DNA of 64,000 bases from Novosphingobium chloroacetimidivorans (lineage in GTDB: Bacteria > Pseudomonadota > Alphaproteobacteria > Sphingomonadales > Sphingomonadaceae): contig NZ_JACHLR010000014.1 of the NCBI RefSeq assembly GCF_014204535.1, forward strand, positions 1 through 64,000, given 5' to 3'. The notes beneath the pieces are model-generated. The model was not told where the DNA came from. It did no database searches and saw only the letters and a program-made list of their open reading frames with translations. Below, piece after piece: positions 50,717 through 60,671 of this stretch. Made by a program: the position numbers and the translations under genes. How positions within the stretch are numbered: the first letter of the stretch is position 1; each line of letters begins with the position of its first letter.

Positions 50717-51765
50717 TGGAAATGACGATGACCGAACCCCGCACCGACTGGACCCGCGACGAGATCGCCGCGCTGTTCGACCTGCCGTTCACCGAGCTGG
50801 TCTATCGCGCCGCCGAGGTGCACCGGCAAAGCTTCGACCCGGCCGAGGTTCAGCTCTCGACTTTGCTGTCGATCAAGACCGGCGGCTGTGTCGAGGATTG
50901 CGGGTACTGCTCGCAGTCGGTCTCGGCCAACAGCGGTGTCAAGGCGACCAAGCTGCTCGAGGTCCAGCAGGTCCTCCAGCGCGCGGCCCAGGCGCGCGAT
51001 GCGGGCTCGACCCGCTTCTGCATGGGCGCCGCCTGGCGCAACCCCAAGGACCGCGACATGCCCGCCATCATCGAGATGGTGAAGGGGGTGCGCTCGATGG
51101 GTATGGAAACCTGCATGACGCTGGGCATGCTGACGCCCGCGCAGGCCGACATGCTGAGCGACGCGGGGCTCGACTACTACAACCACAACATCGACACCTC
51201 GCCTGAGCGCTACGACCAGGTGATCACTACGCGCACCATGGACGACCGGCTCGATACACTGTCGAACGTGCGCATGGCCGGGATCAACGTCTGCTCGGGC
51301 GGCATCGTCGGCATGGGCGAGACGCGCGCGGACCGCGTCGGCTTCATCCACACGCTGGCGACGCTTCCCGATCACCCGCAATCGGTGCCGATCAACGCGC
51401 TGGTGCCGGTCAAGGGCACGGTGCTGGGCGACATGCTTGCCGACACACCGCTGGCGAAGATCGACGATGTCGAGTTCGTGCGCACCGTGGCGGTGGCACG
51501 GATCACCATGCCGGGCTCTATGGTGCGGCTCTCGGCCGGGCGTGAGAGCATGTCCGAGATGACGCAGGCGATGTGCTTCCTCGCCGGTGCCAACTCGATC
51601 TTCACCGGCGACAAGCTGCTCACCGCGCCCAACGCGGGCGACGACACCGACATGGCGATGTTCGCCCGTCTCGGCCTCAAGCCGATGGCGATCGACTTGA
51701 GGCCGGCCGAGGTCGAAGCTCAGCGCATGCCCAAGGGCTGCGCGAAGCTGGAAGCCGCCGAATGA
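50716..51765 (+). CDS. bioB: Biotin synthase
   Basis: About 349 residues. Radical-SAM enzyme inserting sulfur into dethiobiotin. Seen: [19 protein letters not shown] with the radical-SAM Cys58, Cys62 and Cys65, [47 protein letters not shown] (iron-sulfur ligand Cys), NALVPVKGT and [14 protein letters not shown]. Start is ATG 50716, 50722 or 50728; the last has GGAA 8 bases upstream. No bioA, bioD or bioF is nearby. The setting suggests supply of biotin to the acyl-CoA carboxylase encoded on both sides. Confidence 0.97.
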   Translation: MEMTMTEPRTDWTRDEIAALFDLPFTELVYRAAEVHRQSFDPAEVQLSTLLSIKTGGCVEDCGYCSQSVSANSGVKATKLLEVQQVLQRAAQARDAGSTRFCMGAAWRNPKDRDMPAIIEMVKGVRSMGMETCMTLGMLTPAQADMLSDAGLDYYNHNIDTSPERYDQVITTRTMDDRLDTLSNVRMAGINVCSGGIVGMGETRADRVGFIHTLATLPDHPQSVPINALVPVKGTVLGDMLADTPLAKIDDVEFVRTVAVARITMPGSMVRLSAGRESMSEMTQAMCFLAGANSIFTGDKLLTAPNAGDDTDMAMFARLGLKPMAIDLRPAEVEAQRMPKGCAKLEAAE

Positions 51766-52600
51766 TGCGGTTGGCAGGATCGATGCTGCTGGCATTGGCC
51801 TGCCTCCTGTCCGGGGCGGCCCATGCCGCCGCGCCGGCTCCGCATACGGCGCCGCTGACCATCGGTGAGGCCCGGACGCTGGTATACGCGGACGGCGACA
51901 GCCGCGAGATCAACGTCTACCTGCCCGATGGCTATCGCACGGGCACGGAGCGCTATCCCGTGCTCTACGTGATCGATGGCGGACTTCAGCAGGACTTCCT
52001 GCACGTCGCCGGTACCAGCGCGCTCAATGCCGTGTGGGGCCGTTCGCTGCCGGTCATCGTCGTGGGCGTGGAAACGAAGGATCGCCGCGCCGAACTGATC
52101 GGCAGCCAAGGCACTGCCGAACAGCACAAGCAATATCCCACCGCCGGGCAGTCCGCCCGGTTCCGTGCGTTCCTGCGCGACAAGGTCAAGCCGCTGGTCG
52201 AGGCGAACTATCGCGCCAATGGTCAGGACGGCGTGCTCGGAGAGTCCCTCGCCGGGCTGTTCATCGTCGAGACCTGGCTGCGCGAGCCCGCCTTGTTCGA
52301 CCGCTATGCCGCCATCGACGCCAGCTTGTGGTGGGACGGTCAGGCGCTGTCCAAGGCGGCAGCCGGTCTGCTCGCCGCCAAGCAGCCGCGCGGGGCCCTG
52401 TTCCTCACCTATTCCAACGAGGGGCCGGAGACGTCCGATGCGGCCGACCGCGTCGCTGCCGTTGCGGGGCCGCTTGTGTGCCTTGCGCCGCGTACCGACC
52501 TGACGCACGCAACGGCCTATCACACCCTTTCGCCGCAGGCGCTGCAATTCCTGTTCCCGACCGACAACAAGCATGACCCCGAGTGGGGCTTCGAGGTGCC

Positions 52601-52619
<19 letters not shown>
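51762..52619 (+). CDS. Secreted esterase (esterase D-like alpha/beta hydrolase)
   Basis: 285 residues. Seen: a signal peptide [49 protein letters not shown] (typical of the putative-esterase family), the nucleophile elbow [13 protein letters not shown] (Ser about 161) and [13 protein letters not shown]. The C-terminal [17 protein letters not shown] may hold the His. Likely a periplasmic esterase; substrate unknown. Coupled on both sides: its ATG overlaps the bioB stop by 4 bases and its end overlaps pccA by 19 bases. The signal peptide argues against a BioH-like role in biotin synthesis. Confidence 0.87.
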
Positions 52620-54622
<2,003 letters not shown>

Positions 54623-54623
54623 G

Positions 54624-54995
54624 ATGCACCTCGACCACGACCCGGAGGCACCGCCAGGCGAGACGATCTCGTTCGACGACTTTCTCCGGGTCGACGTACG
54701 CGTGGGCACGGTGATCGCCGCCGAAGTCCATGACGGCGCGCGCAAGCCCAGCCTCAAGCTGCGGATCGACTTCGGCCTGGGCATCGGCGAGCGCCGCAGC
54801 GTGGGCCAGGTCGCCGCGCTCTACACGCCCGAGGATCTGGTCGGCCGGCAAGTGGCGGCCGTCGTCAACTTCCCGCCCCGCCAGATCGGCAAGGCGCTCT
54901 CCGAAGCGCTGACGCTCGGCTTCGCGGACGAGGAGGGCAGGGTGGTGCTGTTCTCACCCGACAAGCCCGTGCCCAACGGCTCACGCTTGTTCTGA
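54624..54995 (+). CDS. tRNA-binding domain protein (CsaA-like)
   Basis: 123 residues forming one OB-fold EMAP/CsaA domain. Seen: ISFDDFLRVDVRVGTVIAAE, KPSLKLRIDFG, YTPEDLVGRQVAAVVNFPPR and a C-terminal GRVVLFSPDKPVPNGSRLF that matches CsaA nearly end to end. Family knowledge: CsaA binds tRNA and has chaperone-like effects on protein export. The ATG lies one base after the pccA stop, so it is probably in the same transcript. Confidence 0.9.
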   Translation: MHLDHDPEAPPGETISFDDFLRVDVRVGTVIAAEVHDGARKPSLKLRIDFGLGIGERRSVGQVAALYTPEDLVGRQVAAVVNFPPRQIGKALSEALTLGFADEEGRVVLFSPDKPVPNGSRLF

Positions 54996-55075
54996 AGGAG
55001 TTCGCCGTTGATCGTTGAGGTACCAAGCGAGCGGCCTGCTCACGCGCGTGTTGCGGTTTTCACGGCCGAGGCTCG

Positions 55076-55840
55076 ATGAGCTTCGCCGAGCTTCTCGCCA
55101 GCGGCGATGGTTCGTTCGTCGTTCCGGAGAGCTGGCACCAGGGCCGGACGGCCTACGGCGGGTTCTCGTCCGCGCTCACCTTGGCGCAGGCGATGCACGT
55201 CGGCGGCGACTTGCCGCCGCTGCGCTCCGCCCAGATCGCGATGATGGCGCCGATCTTCGGTGAAGTGCAGGTGAGTGCCAGAGTCATGCGCGAGGGGCGC
55301 AACGCCACCTGGATCGCGGCGGAGATCACCGGCGACAAAGGCGTCGGCACCGCTGCCAACTTCGTGTTCATGCGACCGGTCGAGAGCAGCGTCGCGGTAG
55401 ATGACGTTCCGCCGCCGACCGATCTCATCGCGGTCGACGAGGCTCGGCCGTTCGACAACCCGAATGCACCCGCCTTCCTGCGCAACCATTTCGACGTGCG
55501 CTTCGCGCGCCCGCGCCGTGACGGGCGCTCGGCCGATGTGTGCTGGTGGGTGCGGCCGAAGAGTTCGGAAGGACTCGACCCGGCCCTTGCCCTGTTGCTG
55601 ACTGCCGATGGCCTGCCGCCGGCGGTCATGCCGATGCTCTCGGCCTACGTGCCCGTCAGCACCATGCACTGGCAGGTCAACCTGCTGACGGCCGCGCCGC
55701 AGACGCAGGATGGGTGGTGGCTGCTGCGCTCCTCCGCCGATTTCGCGCGCCAAGGGTGTTCGAGCCAGCGCATGCAGCTGTGGAACAGCGATGGGGAGCC
55801 GGTGCTTGCCGGCACGCAGTCGATCGCGCTGTTCGGGTGA
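55076..55840 (+). CDS. Acyl-CoA thioesterase II-like (double hotdog)
   Basis: 254 residues. Seen: SWHQGRTAYGGFSSALTLAQAM, the first hotdog central helix, SAQIAMMAPIFGEVQVSARV, then a second hotdog with LSAYVPVSTMHWQVNLL and WWLLRSSADFARQGCSSQRM, which carries the conserved Asp/Gln-type positions of TesB-like enzymes. Expected to hydrolyse an acyl-CoA in the cytosol, perhaps to recover CoA in the propionyl-CoA region. Eighty bases separate it from the CsaA-like gene; it may end the cluster. Confidence 0.85.
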   Translation: MSFAELLASGDGSFVVPESWHQGRTAYGGFSSALTLAQAMHVGGDLPPLRSAQIAMMAPIFGEVQVSARVMREGRNATWIAAEITGDKGVGTAANFVFMRPVESSVAVDDVPPPTDLIAVDEARPFDNPNAPAFLRNHFDVRFARPRRDGRSADVCWWVRPKSSEGLDPALALLLTADGLPPAVMPMLSAYVPVSTMHWQVNLLTAAPQTQDGWWLLRSSADFARQGCSSQRMQLWNSDGEPVLAGTQSIALFG

Positions 55841-55921
55841 GGGCTCATTAAGAGCAAAATTCTTGAATAGACGTGCGACACCGAGCAATCGTAAATCGGC
55901 GAACACCTGAACGAACACCTC

Positions 55922-55992
55922 GTCGCCCTCACGTAGCGGGCGGGCGACCACTCCGGAAGAACAAGCGGAGCTCCCGCCTGCGCGGGGGCGAC
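55922..55992. repeat. Decayed GTCGCC-type palindromic element
   Basis: The right arm (55963-55992, AAGCGGAGCTCCCGCC... to ...GGGGGCGAC) matches the right arm of the element at 34512-34601 with a few changes. The left side (from 55922, GTCGCCCTCACGTAGCGGGC) is rearranged, so the hairpin is partly lost. Confidence 0.65.
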
Positions 55993-56104
55993 GGGTGGGT
56001 TGAGGAATGGTTCGGCCTGCTTCCTGCTTCGAGTTGTCCAGCATCGGCGGTTTGGGGATGTCTCGTATGATGTTGCCCGGCGATAATCCCTCTCTAAGCA
56101 CACC

Positions 56105-56133
56105 TTGACATTTGGAACCATTTAGGTTATACG
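56105..56133 (+). promoter_or_regulatory. Sigma70-like promoter without a gene
   Basis: TTGACA (56105-56110), 17 bases, TATACG (56128-56133) on the plus strand. No protein gene follows on this strand; a transcript would run about 330 bases to the 3' end of the convergent POT gene and then antisense to it. Confidence 0.45.
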
Positions 56134-56468
56134 CCCCGCATCCGCTCGGGGCAAAGTACACGCCCGGATCGGCGTTTCGGGTCGGCGCCGCGGGCGGAGA
56201 GATGCGACGAAATCGTGTCACGTTCCCCAAAGCGCTTGGCACCGGAGGCAGGCCTCACACCGACCGGCGCTTCCTTGCGAGCCCAGAGCCCGGTCCGCCT
56301 GCACTCCGAAGGGTCGAGCCGAGGTCCCCACGCCTATCGGCCGGTCGCACGAACGTGGCTTTCACCGCGCTCTCTGCGAAGAGCGCCCCGGCGCCGGCCC
56401 GATGTTCCCTCAGGCCTTCCTTCCGGCGTACCCCGCACTCGCCCGCGGGCGCTTGGGCGTGTCCGGCG

Positions 56469-57836
56469 TCAGTCGGCCAGGACGCGGCCGAGCGTCAGCT
56501 TCAGGACCGCAAAGGCGACCAGGCCCACCGCCGCGGCACCGGCGTGGAGCAGCCAGAACTGCACCGTGTCCATCGTCGAGTACCACCCGCCGACCGTGCC
56601 GACGATCTTGTTGGTGGCGAAGAACGCCAGATAGTACAGGCCCACAACCGTACCGGTCAGTGCCTTGGGCGCCACCTTGGTGAACAGCGCCAGGCTGACC
56701 GGCAGAGTATGCGCGAAGCCGATCGAGTTGAGGATGTGGAACATGACCGGCCAGAACAGGCCGATCTTGCCCTCGCCCTGCGTCGCGGCGGCGATGACCA
56801 GGCACATCGCGCCCGCGACCGAGAAGGCGCTGCCGATGATCATCTTGCCCAGCTCGTCCGGCTCGCTGCCGGTGCGGTTGGCATGCCACTTCCAGAAGGC
56901 GGTGACGGCGACGAGCAGGGTGAAGCTGGCGGTCGCGTCGAGAGTGATCATCCAGCTGGTCGGCACGGTGCGGCCGAAGAACGTCAGCTGGAAGTGCTCG
57001 TCCGCCCAGACGAGGTAGGCGTTGAATATCTCCTGGTTGACCATCAGGGCCAGCGCCAGGATCGGGATCAGGAGCAGCAGCACCAGGAGGCGCGGCACGT
57101 CCCGGCGCTGCAGCTTGTCGCCCGGCATCCTGGCGGCCGATCGGGCGCGATTGTCGGCGGGCAGCCAGGGTTTGGCGTAGAGATAGAGCAGCAGGCCGGC
57201 GACCATCACCACGCCGGCGCAACCGAACCCGTAATGCCAGCCGACTTCCTCGCCCAACGTGCCTGAAACCAGCGGCGCGGCGATCACGCTGACCTGAATC
57301 GCGATGTAGAAGATCTGGAATGCCATGGCACGCCGGAGGTCGCTGGGGCCATACAGCTCGCCCACCTGAGTGGCGATGTTGCCCTTGAACAGCCCCACGC
57401 CGACCACCAGCGACAGCAGCGCGAAGAGGAACGCGCCCTCGAACGCCATCAGGAAGTGCCCGAGCGCCATGACCGCCCCGCCCAGGATCAGCGTGGTGCG
57501 CCGGCCGAGCCAGCGATCGGCGATGATCCCGCCCAGGATCGGCGTCAGGTAGACGAGGGCGGTGTAGTCCCCGAAGATCGCCGAGGCGAGGGGCTGGCCC
57601 TGCAATCCGCCGTACCATCCGTTCTGCAGCGCCTGCAGGCCCGCCACGTTGCCGATGTTCTCGGGCAGCAGCAGGTACTTGACCATGTAGAGCACCAGCA
57701 GCGTCTGCATGGAGTAGTAGGAGAAGCGCTCGCACCCCTCGACGAAGGCGAGGAAGCCGAGGCCCTTTGGGTGGCCGAGGAAGGCTCGGTCGGCTTTGTC
57801 GAGTTCGATTTCGGGCGTGGCTTCGGCGGCGGTCAT
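56469..57836 (-). CDS. POT/PTR2 family proton-coupled oligopeptide transporter
   Basis: 455 residues, about 12 membrane helices. Imports di- and tripeptides with protons. Seen: the helix-1 motif EGCERFSYYSM (ExxERFxYY, residues 33-43), LTPILGGIIADRWLGRR (loop 2-3 signature), FKGNIATQVGELY, FYIAIQVSVIAAPLVSG, and a C-terminal EGKIGLFWPVMFHILNSIGFAHTLPVSLALF with the POT motif. Length is normal. It would give the cell peptides, alongside the several secreted peptidases in this window. Confidence 0.93.
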   Translation of the reverse strand: MTAAEATPEIELDKADRAFLGHPKGLGFLAFVEGCERFSYYSMQTLLVLYMVKYLLLPENIGNVAGLQALQNGWYGGLQGQPLASAIFGDYTALVYLTPILGGIIADRWLGRRTTLILGGAVMALGHFLMAFEGAFLFALLSLVVGVGLFKGNIATQVGELYGPSDLRRAMAFQIFYIAIQVSVIAAPLVSGTLGEEVGWHYGFGCAGVVMVAGLLLYLYAKPWLPADNRARSAARMPGDKLQRRDVPRLLVLLLLIPILALALMVNQEIFNAYLVWADEHFQLTFFGRTVPTSWMITLDATASFTLLVAVTAFWKWHANRTGSEPDELGKMIIGSAFSVAGAMCLVIAAATQGEGKIGLFWPVMFHILNSIGFAHTLPVSLALFTKVAPKALTGTVVGLYYLAFFATNKIVGTVGGWYSTMDTVQFWLLHAGAAAVGLVAFAVLKLTLGRVLAD

Positions 57837-58000
57837 GTCGTGTCCGGATGCTGGTCGAAGCGACCGGGTCTAAGCGGATGAGAGCGGGTTGTCATCGTGG
57901 TTGGCGGTGGGTTTGGTCATTTGCAGCGTGTGGGGGATGCGCGCGGTGCATGTTCGAGGGGCATGCATCTTTCATGCGCGAGCTCTCATCAAACTCTCTC

Positions 58001-58092
58001 GTCGCCCGCGCGCAGGCGGGGGCCCCGCTTGTTCCTCCTTGAGGAGTGCACATCCCGGAAGAGAGCGGGGCCCCCGCCTGCGCGCGGGCGAC
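58001..58092. repeat. GTCGCCCGCGCG-type palindromic element
   Basis: Arms 58001-58029 and 58064-58092 are perfect 29-base inverted copies (GTCGCCCGCGCG... / ...CGCGCGGGCGAC) with a 34-base spacer. Same family as 34512-34601 and the decayed copy at 55922-55992. Confidence 0.88.
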
Positions 58093-58200
58093 GGGGTGGG
58101 ACTTAAGGTGCTGTGCTCTTTTCCTCCCGCAGCGAAATGGCCCTCGGGAGAGCAACCGGCAGCATGCCGAAGCCGGTCCAGGACGACGTGTGAGCCTAAG

Positions 58201-58242
58201 CGCAATAAGAAAAGGCGGCAGGTCCCGATGAAACCTGCCGCC
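58201..58242 (-). terminator. Rho-independent terminator after PRC-barrel gene
   Basis: Read on the minus strand: stem GGCGGCAGGT / ACCTGCCGCC (10 bp, 58214-58223 with 58233-58242) followed by TTTTCTTATT. It lies about 65 bases after the stop of the PRC-barrel gene and is the only textbook intrinsic terminator I found in the window. Confidence 0.75.
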
Positions 58243-58305
58243 CCATGCGCCTCCGGTCCGGAGGCACAAGGCCGCCCCCCGGTGGCAACTCTTGCCACGC
58301 TGCCG

Positions 58306-58674
58306 TCAGAACAGCGGGTATGTCACGCCATAATAACCGTAAACCTGCTGGCCGTAGATCTCATCCCACAGCGGATCGCGATCGCGGTAGCGCGGTGCGC
58401 CTTCGAGGCGGGTCTTGTCGAGATCGACGCAGTAGCCGGCCTGCTTCGCGTCGTAGGTCAGAAGCTCCCATGGCAGCGGGTAGTATTCGTTGCCGATGCC
58501 GAGGATGCCCCCGAACTCGAGCACCGCATACTCGACTCGGCCGCTCTGCTTGTTGACCATGAAGTTGCGGATCGTGCCGAGCCGCTCGCCCTGTCGATTG
58601 TAGACACGGGTGCCTTCGACCTTGTCGGAGGAGATGAGGCGTTCGGTTTCGCTGATCGCGACGGGCTCGGTCAT
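58306..58674 (-). CDS. PRC-barrel domain protein
   Basis: 122 residues, soluble. Seen: RLISSDKVEGTRVYNRQGER followed by LGTIRNFMVNKQSGRVEYAVL, the conserved GxxxGxIxxxxxD/N pattern of PRC barrels, then LGIGNEYYPLPWELLTYD and a Tyr-rich C-terminus (YGQQVYGYYGVTYPLF). PRC barrels serve in RNA processing factors and photosynthetic reaction centres; stand-alone forms like this are of unknown role and often stress-linked. ATG 58674 is chosen: GGGAG lies 7 bases upstream. Followed by an intrinsic terminator. Confidence 0.88.
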   Translation of the reverse strand: MTEPVAISETERLISSDKVEGTRVYNRQGERLGTIRNFMVNKQSGRVEYAVLEFGGILGIGNEYYPLPWELLTYDAKQAGYCVDLDKTRLEGAPRYRDRDPLWDEIYGQQVYGYYGVTYPLF

Positions 58675-58767
58675 GGCGTGCTCCCTGGCGCTGCTTACAC
58701 GGGAACAACGTGCCAGCCTTGATCCGGGTTGCACGATTGAAGCACCTGGGCGCGCCAGACGCACGGC

Positions 58768-59874
58768 TTAGCGGGCGAGTTCCTGGTCCATGAATGCGGT
58801 CACGTCGGCCAGATCGACGTCGCGATCGAGGAAGGCCTTTCCGATCCCGCGCATCAGCACGAATGGCAGGGTGCCCGCATCCATCTTCTTGTCGTGCAGC
58901 ATGTGCCCGACGAGCACACTGCCGTCGCAGTCGAGTCTCAGCGACTGCAGCCGCGCCGGCAGACCGATAGCTTCGATATGGTGTGCCGCGCGTTCGGCAT
59001 CCTCGGCGGACATCAGACCCTTTCGCGCCGAGTAGCGCGCCGCCAGCACCATGCCGAGCGCGACCGCCTCGCCGTGGAGCAGGCGATCGGAGAACCCTGT
59101 CTGCGCTTCCAAAGCGTGTCCGAAGGTATGCCCCAGGTTGAGGAGCGCACGGGTTCCGGAGCGCTCGAATTCATCCTCGGCGACGATGCGCGCTTTGGCG
59201 GCGACGTTGTGCGCCACTGCATACTCGCGCAGCGCCGCGTCGCCGGCGAGCATGGCGGACGCATTCTGCTCGCACCAGGCGAAGAACGCGGTGTCGCCCA
59301 GCAGGCCGTACTTGATGACTTCGGCATACCCTGCGCGCAGCTCGCGCTCGGGCAATGTCGCGAGCACGTCGAGATCGGCCAGCACCAGCGAGGGTTGGTG
59401 AAAGGCGCCGACCAGGTTCTTGCCGGCCGGCGTGTTGATCGCGGTCTTTCCCCCGACGCTCGAATCGACTTGCGCCAGCAGCGAGGTCGGGATCTGGATG
59501 AAGTTGCAGCCGCGCTTCAGGATCGCCGCGCAGAAGCCGGTGAGATCGCCGATGACGCCGCCACCCAGTGCGATCACATGATCGCCTCGCTCGACTTCCA
59601 GCGAAAGCAGCCAGTCCACGGTGGCGGCGAGGCCTTCCCAGCTCTTGGTCTGCTCGCCCGCCGGGAGGATGCGCCATTGCGGCTCGTGCCCCGCCTCGCG
59701 CAAGGCCTTGTCGACCACCGCGCCCCAGTGCGCATGGACGTTGACGTCGGTGACGATCGGCACCGCTGCCTTGCGCAGGCGACTGCCACATTGCGCTGCG
59801 ATGTCGGGCAACAGCCCCGCGCCCACGCGCACCTCGTAGGGTCGGCCGGCGATGTCCACGGAAATCACAGCCAT
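58768..59874 (-). CDS. aroB: 3-dehydroquinate synthase
   Basis: 368 residues. Second step of the shikimate pathway, needing NAD+ and a divalent metal. Seen: VIALGGGVIGDLTGFCAAILKRG (NAD-binding glycine-rich region), IQIPTSLLAQVDSSVGGKTA, AGYAEVIKYGLLGD (metal Glu), LLNLGHTFGHALEAQTGFS and LLHGEAVALGM (metal His residues). Its start overlaps the aroK end by 10 bases, so aroK-aroB form an operon on the minus strand. Confidence 0.97.
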   Translation of the reverse strand: MAVISVDIAGRPYEVRVGAGLLPDIAAQCGSRLRKAAVPIVTDVNVHAHWGAVVDKALREAGHEPQWRILPAGEQTKSWEGLAATVDWLLSLEVERGDHVIALGGGVIGDLTGFCAAILKRGCNFIQIPTSLLAQVDSSVGGKTAINTPAGKNLVGAFHQPSLVLADLDVLATLPERELRAGYAEVIKYGLLGDTAFFAWCEQNASAMLAGDAALREYAVAHNVAAKARIVAEDEFERSGTRALLNLGHTFGHALEAQTGFSDRLLHGEAVALGMVLAARYSARKGLMSAEDAERAAHHIEAIGLPARLQSLRLDCDGSVLVGHMLHDKKMDAGTLPFVLMRGIGKAFLDRDVDLADVTAFMDQELAR

Positions 59875-60443
59875 TGCGCGATCCCTTGCAGCACGCGATT
59901 GACGGTCTGGGTGTGCGGCCCGCTGGCGCTGACCACGTGCACGGGCGCGAGAGAATAGTGCGGTGTGCGTTCGTCGCGAAGTCGCGAGAGGATCTCACGC
60001 GGGTTCCCGTCGCGCAGCAGCGGGCGGTTGTCCTTTCGCGCCGTGCGCTCGACCAGCGTGTCGACATCGCTGTCGAGCCACACTGCCAGCGCCCGCTCCA
60101 GGATCAGCTCGCGCGTTGCCTCGTTGCAGAACGCGCCGCCGCCGGTGGCGATCACGGTGCGCTTGCGCTTGTCGTCGGACAGCAGGCGCGAGATCACGCG
60201 GCGCTCGCCATCGCGGAAATACTCCTCTCCGAAGGTCGCGAAAATCTCGGGGATCGTCATGCGTGCAGAGGCTTCGATCTCGTCGTCGGCATCGACGAAA
60301 GGCCAGTGCAGCATGGCGCCCAGGCGCTTGCCGACGCTCGACTTGCCCACGCCCATCATTCCCACCAGCACCACGGGACGATCGATGCGCCGGACGAGCT
60401 GGGCGATCTCCGTCTCGGAAAAGCGGGGCTGTGGATGGTCCAT
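59865..60443 (-). CDS. aroK: Shikimate kinase
   Basis: 192 residues. Phosphorylates shikimate with ATP. Seen: the P-loop GMMGVGKSSVGKRLG (28-42), FVDADDEIEASARMTIPEIF (shikimate-binding Asp), FRDGERRVI, ATGGGAFCNEATRELI and the lid-region RKDNRPLLRDGNPREIL. ATG 60443 is chosen because the upstream open frame crosses the divergent start region. First gene of aroK-aroB. Confidence 0.96.
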   Translation of the reverse strand: MDHPQPRFSETEIAQLVRRIDRPVVLVGMMGVGKSSVGKRLGAMLHWPFVDADDEIEASARMTIPEIFATFGEEYFRDGERRVISRLLSDDKRKRTVIATGGGAFCNEATRELILERALAVWLDSDVDTLVERTARKDNRPLLRDGNPREILSRLRDERTPHYSLAPVHVVSASGPHTQTVNRVLQGIAQWL

Positions 60444-60500
60444 TGCAGGCGCCCCTATAGATGCGCTAGGTCGGCGCGCAAGCATCCTTGAGGAAGTCGA

Positions 60501-60671
60501 GTGAAGGGTCGCGCGGGCAAGCGTAAGGTGAAGCGAGTGGTGTTCCTGGTCGTGGCCGTGCCGGTCCTGGCGCTGCTCGGCTATGCCTGGACCGATGGCG
60601 GGCGCCAGCCGTTGCGCGACATCGTCGAGCCGGTTCCCGTTCCTGGCCCGCATTCTGGAAACGCCAAGTGA
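60501..60671 (+). CDS. Small single-span membrane protein
   Basis: 56 residues. The GTG start at 60501 is preceded by AGGAAG (60491-60496). Seen: a strongly basic N-terminus (KGRAGKRKVKR), one hydrophobic segment VVFLVVAVPVLALLGYAWT and a short Pro-rich tail; topology cytosol-in. Its TGA overlaps the GTG of the next gene (GTGA), so the two are coupled. No family name can be given. Divergent from aroK. Confidence 0.65.
   Translation: MKGRAGKRKVKRVVFLVVAVPVLALLGYAWTDGGRQPLRDIVEPVPVPGPHSGNAK

Larger units (their letters stand above)
55841..56468. other. Long intergenic region with decayed repeat and orphan promoter
   Basis: 628 bases between convergent genes (thioesterase and POT transporter). 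It contains a decayed palindrome (55922-55992) and a strong plus-strand promoter-like pair (56105-56133) with no gene behind it. Open frames here are Arg/Pro-rich and extend as antisense through the transporter gene. A small hairpin CGCTCT-n6-AGAGCG lies at 56370-56387. No tRNA, tmRNA or RNase P RNA features were found. Confidence 0.6.
57837..58305. other. Intergenic region POT transporter / PRC-barrel gene
   Basis: 469 bases on the minus strand between the PRC-barrel gene end and the POT start. It holds the palindromic element 58001-58092, the terminator 58201-58242 and a further perfect GCCTCCGG-T-CCGGAGGC hairpin (58249-58265). No gene is seen; the promoter of the POT gene must lie near 57840-57990 but is not obvious. 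Confidence 0.65.

Noticed and set aside
56410..56430. Minus-strand CCGGAAGGAAGG resembling the SRP RNA loop
   Set aside because: The flanks cannot form the conserved SRP helix 8 and the conserved AGCAG context is missing.
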